7,357 nucleotides of DNA from Methylotetracoccus sp. (GTDB taxonomy: Bacteria > Pseudomonadota > Gammaproteobacteria > Methylococcales > Methylococcaceae). Positions 5,955 through 7,357 of this stretch are shown one piece after another. A model generated the notes under the pieces. The model made no database searches. It was not told the origin of the DNA and was given only the letters and a program-made list of their open reading frames with translations. Location of the stretch: positions 1 through 7,357 of the forward strand of contig JALORT010000100.1 of assembly GCA_025458755.1 (NCBI GenBank), in the 5' to 3' direction. Made by a program: the position numbers and the translations under genes. The stretch's first letter is position 1. Each line of letters opens with the position of its first letter.

Positions 5955-6761
5955 ATGGAAACCGTCGATATCGGCTTACCCGCGATGGTGGTGCTTTATG
6001 GGGTGACGCTGCTCCCGGCGTTGCTGCTCCGCGCGATCGGCTTGAAGATCGCGCGCGATCTCGCCTGGGCAATCGCGCGAATGACTGCGCAGCTGGCGAT
6101 TTTGGGACTTTATCTAGAATACCTGTTCGCGCTGAACCATCCGTGGCTGAATGCCGCCTGGATCGCATTGATGCTGATCGCCGCCGATCTGACGATCCTG
6201 GCCCGCGCGGGTCTCCGATGGCGCTTATTCTTTGCCTCGACGCTGGCCGCCGTCAGTCTCGGCGTGCTGTTCTCGTCCGGTTATTTACTCGGGCTGGTCA
6301 TCCGGCCGCAGCCGCTGTACGACGCACGCTATTTGATTCCTCTCATCGGGATGATCCTGGGCAACTGCCTGCAGAGCAACGTGATCGGTCTGGAGCGCTT
6401 TTACACCGCCTTGCGCAAGCACCAAACCGAATACGTGACCTATCTGCTGCTGGGCGCCTCGCGGACCGAAGCTGTCCGGCCTTATTTTCGACAGGCGATG
6501 CTCGCCTCGGTCAATCCGGCGATCGCCAGCATGGCCACGATGGGCCTGGTCTGGTTGCCGGGCATGATGACTGGTCAGATCCTGGGCGGCAGCGACCCGT
6601 GGGTCGCGGTCAAATACCAAATCGCCATCATGCTGAGCATTCTGGTGAGTATGACGCTGACGAACAGCCTCGGCCTCTGGCTCAGTCTGCGCATTGCCTT
6701 CGACCGAAACGACGTCCTCCGGCCCGAAATCTTCAAGCCGCAGGCGGTGGAGGCGCGTTAG
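5955..6761 (+). CDS. fetB: FetB (YbbM/UPF0014) ABC transporter permease, iron/metal export
   Basis: A 268-residue inner-membrane permease, partner of FetA. Hydrophobic segments lie at about 7-27, 40-60, 66-84, 91-115, 124-145, 185-206 and 217-247. The UPF0014 signatures are present: IPLIGMILGNCLQSNVIGLER (about 128-148), the cytoplasmic LLLGASRTEAVRPYFRQA (164-181), which probably holds the contact helix for the ATPase, and MATMGLVWLPGMMTGQILGG followed by SDP and AVKYQI (about 193-223). The length is close to the E. coli protein (about 260). The ATG follows the fetA stop after one base, with no strong ribosome binding site of its own, so translation is probably coupled. E. coli FetAB is an iron exporter; the same role is inferred here. 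Confidence 0.93.
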   Translation: METVDIGLPAMVVLYGVTLLPALLLRAIGLKIARDLAWAIARMTAQLAILGLYLEYLFALNHPWLNAAWIALMLIAADLTILARAGLRWRLFFASTLAAVSLGVLFSSGYLLGLVIRPQPLYDARYLIPLIGMILGNCLQSNVIGLERFYTALRKHQTEYVTYLLLGASRTEAVRPYFRQAMLASVNPAIASMATMGLVWLPGMMTGQILGGSDPWVAVKYQIAIMLSILVSMTLTNSLGLWLSLRIAFDRNDVLRPEIFKPQAVEAR

Positions 6762-6772
6762 ACTGTGACGAT

Positions 6773-6807
6773 GCGGCAGGCGTCGATTGCCGCGTTTGCC
6801 CGCCTGC
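6773..6807 (+). other. Two mutually exclusive hairpins just after fetB
   Basis: GCGGCA (6773-6778) can pair with TGCCGC (6788-6793). GCAGGCG (6776-6782), which overlaps the first arm, can instead pair with CGCCTGC (6801-6807). The two stems cannot form together. They start 12 bases after the fetB stop, so they may be a 3'-end structure or a weak terminator. There is no T tract. Confidence 0.3.
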
Positions 6808-6852
6808 GCGTTACGGCACTCGGGCTAAGATTATGGATCTAACGACTACCGT

Positions 6853-6900
6853 GCATTCCTTCCGAGAATGCGACGCTTGCGCGACCCGCACTGCCGTGCG
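6853..6900 (+). other. Tandem small hairpins in the region before the L,D-transpeptidase gene
   Basis: GCATTC (6853-6858) pairs with GAATGC (6866-6871) around a seven-base loop; 15 bases later CGCAC (6887-6891) pairs with GTGCG (6896-6900) around TGCC. Both stems are perfect. They lie in the 229-base gap between fetB and the lipoprotein gene and could be in its 5' leader. I considered 6S RNA and a tRNA and found no support. No convincing promoter was seen in this gap. Confidence 0.3.
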
Positions 6901-6990
6901 ACCTTGTTCTGTAAGCCGCCGATCAACTGAATCGCTATGGACCACCAGCACAGCCCCCTGCACATCCGCTTCGCGAGCCTGAGATCCACG

Positions 6991-7357
6991 ATGTCCCGCC
7001 AGGACCGGAATCTCCGCTGGAGCTGGCTGCTGGTTGCCGTGACGACCTTGGCGCTGCAGGCCTGCGCGCTGCGTCAGAAACCGCGGTACGAAACCTCGCC
7101 CGTCATCTTTGACGAACCGGCAGCGGATTCCGCGGCCGGCAGGAAACGGCCCGTGGCCCATTTAGAGGGTCACGTCTTTCCGCTGACGTCTGACGAAAAC
7201 GTCGTCGGCTCCGTCGGAATCATCGAATTGCGCTACGGCGACACGCTTTCGGCGGTCGCCCGGCACTACGGCCTTGGTTACGAGGAGATCTCCGCGGCGA
7301 ACCCGTCGATCGATCCGTGGGTCATCAATGACCACACCAAGGCGCTGGTACCGCTGA
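6991..7357 (+). CDS. Lipoprotein with LysM-like domain, N-terminal part of an L,D-transpeptidase (ErfK/YbiS/YcfS type)
   Basis: The first 122 residues of a protein cut by the window end. A charged start (MSRQDRNLRWSW) leads into a hydrophobic core and the lipobox LQAC with Cys25 as the likely lipidated residue, so the protein should be anchored in an envelope membrane facing the periplasm. After a variable stretch (about 30-65), VVGSVGIIELRYGDTLSAVARHYGLGYEEISAANPSIDPW is read at 71-110. This is a LysM-like fold and closely resembles the region before the catalytic YkuD domain in ErfK/YcfS-type L,D-transpeptidases, which crosslink peptidoglycan or attach lipoproteins to it. The catalytic domain with its Cys would lie beyond the window, so enzyme activity is inferred. 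An in-frame ATG at 6937 would add 18 residues ahead of the signal; 6991 fits the signal peptide better. Neither start has a clear ribosome binding site. Confidence 0.85.
   Translation, partial: MSRQDRNLRWSWLLVAVTTLALQACALRQKPRYETSPVIFDEPAADSAAGRKRPVAHLEGHVFPLTSDENVVGSVGIIELRYGDTLSAVARHYGLGYEEISAANPSIDPWVINDHTKALVPL

Noticed and set aside
6841..6940. Possible 6S RNA or other small RNA before the lipoprotein gene
   Set aside because: The region has a CGACCTTG-like stretch and two hairpins, but no long closing stem could be found between a 5' and a 3' end, so 6S identity is not supported.
6143..6982. Long plus-strand open frame over fetB
   Set aside because: Out of frame with the well-conserved FetB protein; Arg/Pro-rich shadow. 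Its end (6833-6982) has a few cysteines but no recognisable family.

Overview
The window is GC-rich, densely coded chromosomal DNA with no mobile element, CRISPR array or RNA gene that I can recognise. The protein set (TrmB, MoaB close to the E. coli form, an old yellow enzyme of the NemA type, a YdcZ-type membrane protein, FetA/FetB, and a lipoprotein L,D-transpeptidase with LysM) fits a high-GC proteobacterium, most likely a gammaproteobacterium. A Methylococcales-like or related environmental lineage is a guess from style only; no gene here proves it.

Left part (1-2105, plus strand): a tight run of four genes. It holds the 3' end of trmB (tRNA m7G46 methyltransferase), moaB (molybdenum cofactor family), a six-helix K+-channel-like protein with an intact TVGYGD filter, and a small zinc-dependent nucleoside/base deaminase. 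trmB/moaB and channel/deaminase each overlap by the four bases ATGA, and moaB is separated from the channel by 45 bases, so the run looks like one transcription unit with translational coupling. A 157-base convergent gap with a good hairpin closes it.

Middle part (2263-4988, minus strand): reading leftwards, a YdcZ/DUF606 inner-membrane protein, then a NemA-like flavin ene-reductase, then a NYN-domain protein with a charged linker and a C-terminal OST-HTH/LOTUS-like domain. The reductase and NYN genes are 64 bases apart and probably co-transcribed. The reductase has its own upstream region with an inverted repeat that could be an operator.

Right part (5306-7357, plus strand): fetA and fetB, one base apart, encode an ABC-type metal (iron) exporter that is divergent from the YdcZ gene. 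The 317-base divergent gap holds a perfect 12-base palindrome and several GC hairpins. After fetB comes a 229-base gap with small hairpins, then the 5' part of a lipoprotein with a LysM-like domain typical of periplasmic L,D-transpeptidases, cut by the window end.

The genes belong to known families and I see no clear defence or otherwise undescribed system. The points most worth a second look are the translationally coupled channel-deaminase pair, the NYN-LOTUS protein beside a redox enzyme, and the structured divergent region in front of fetAB.
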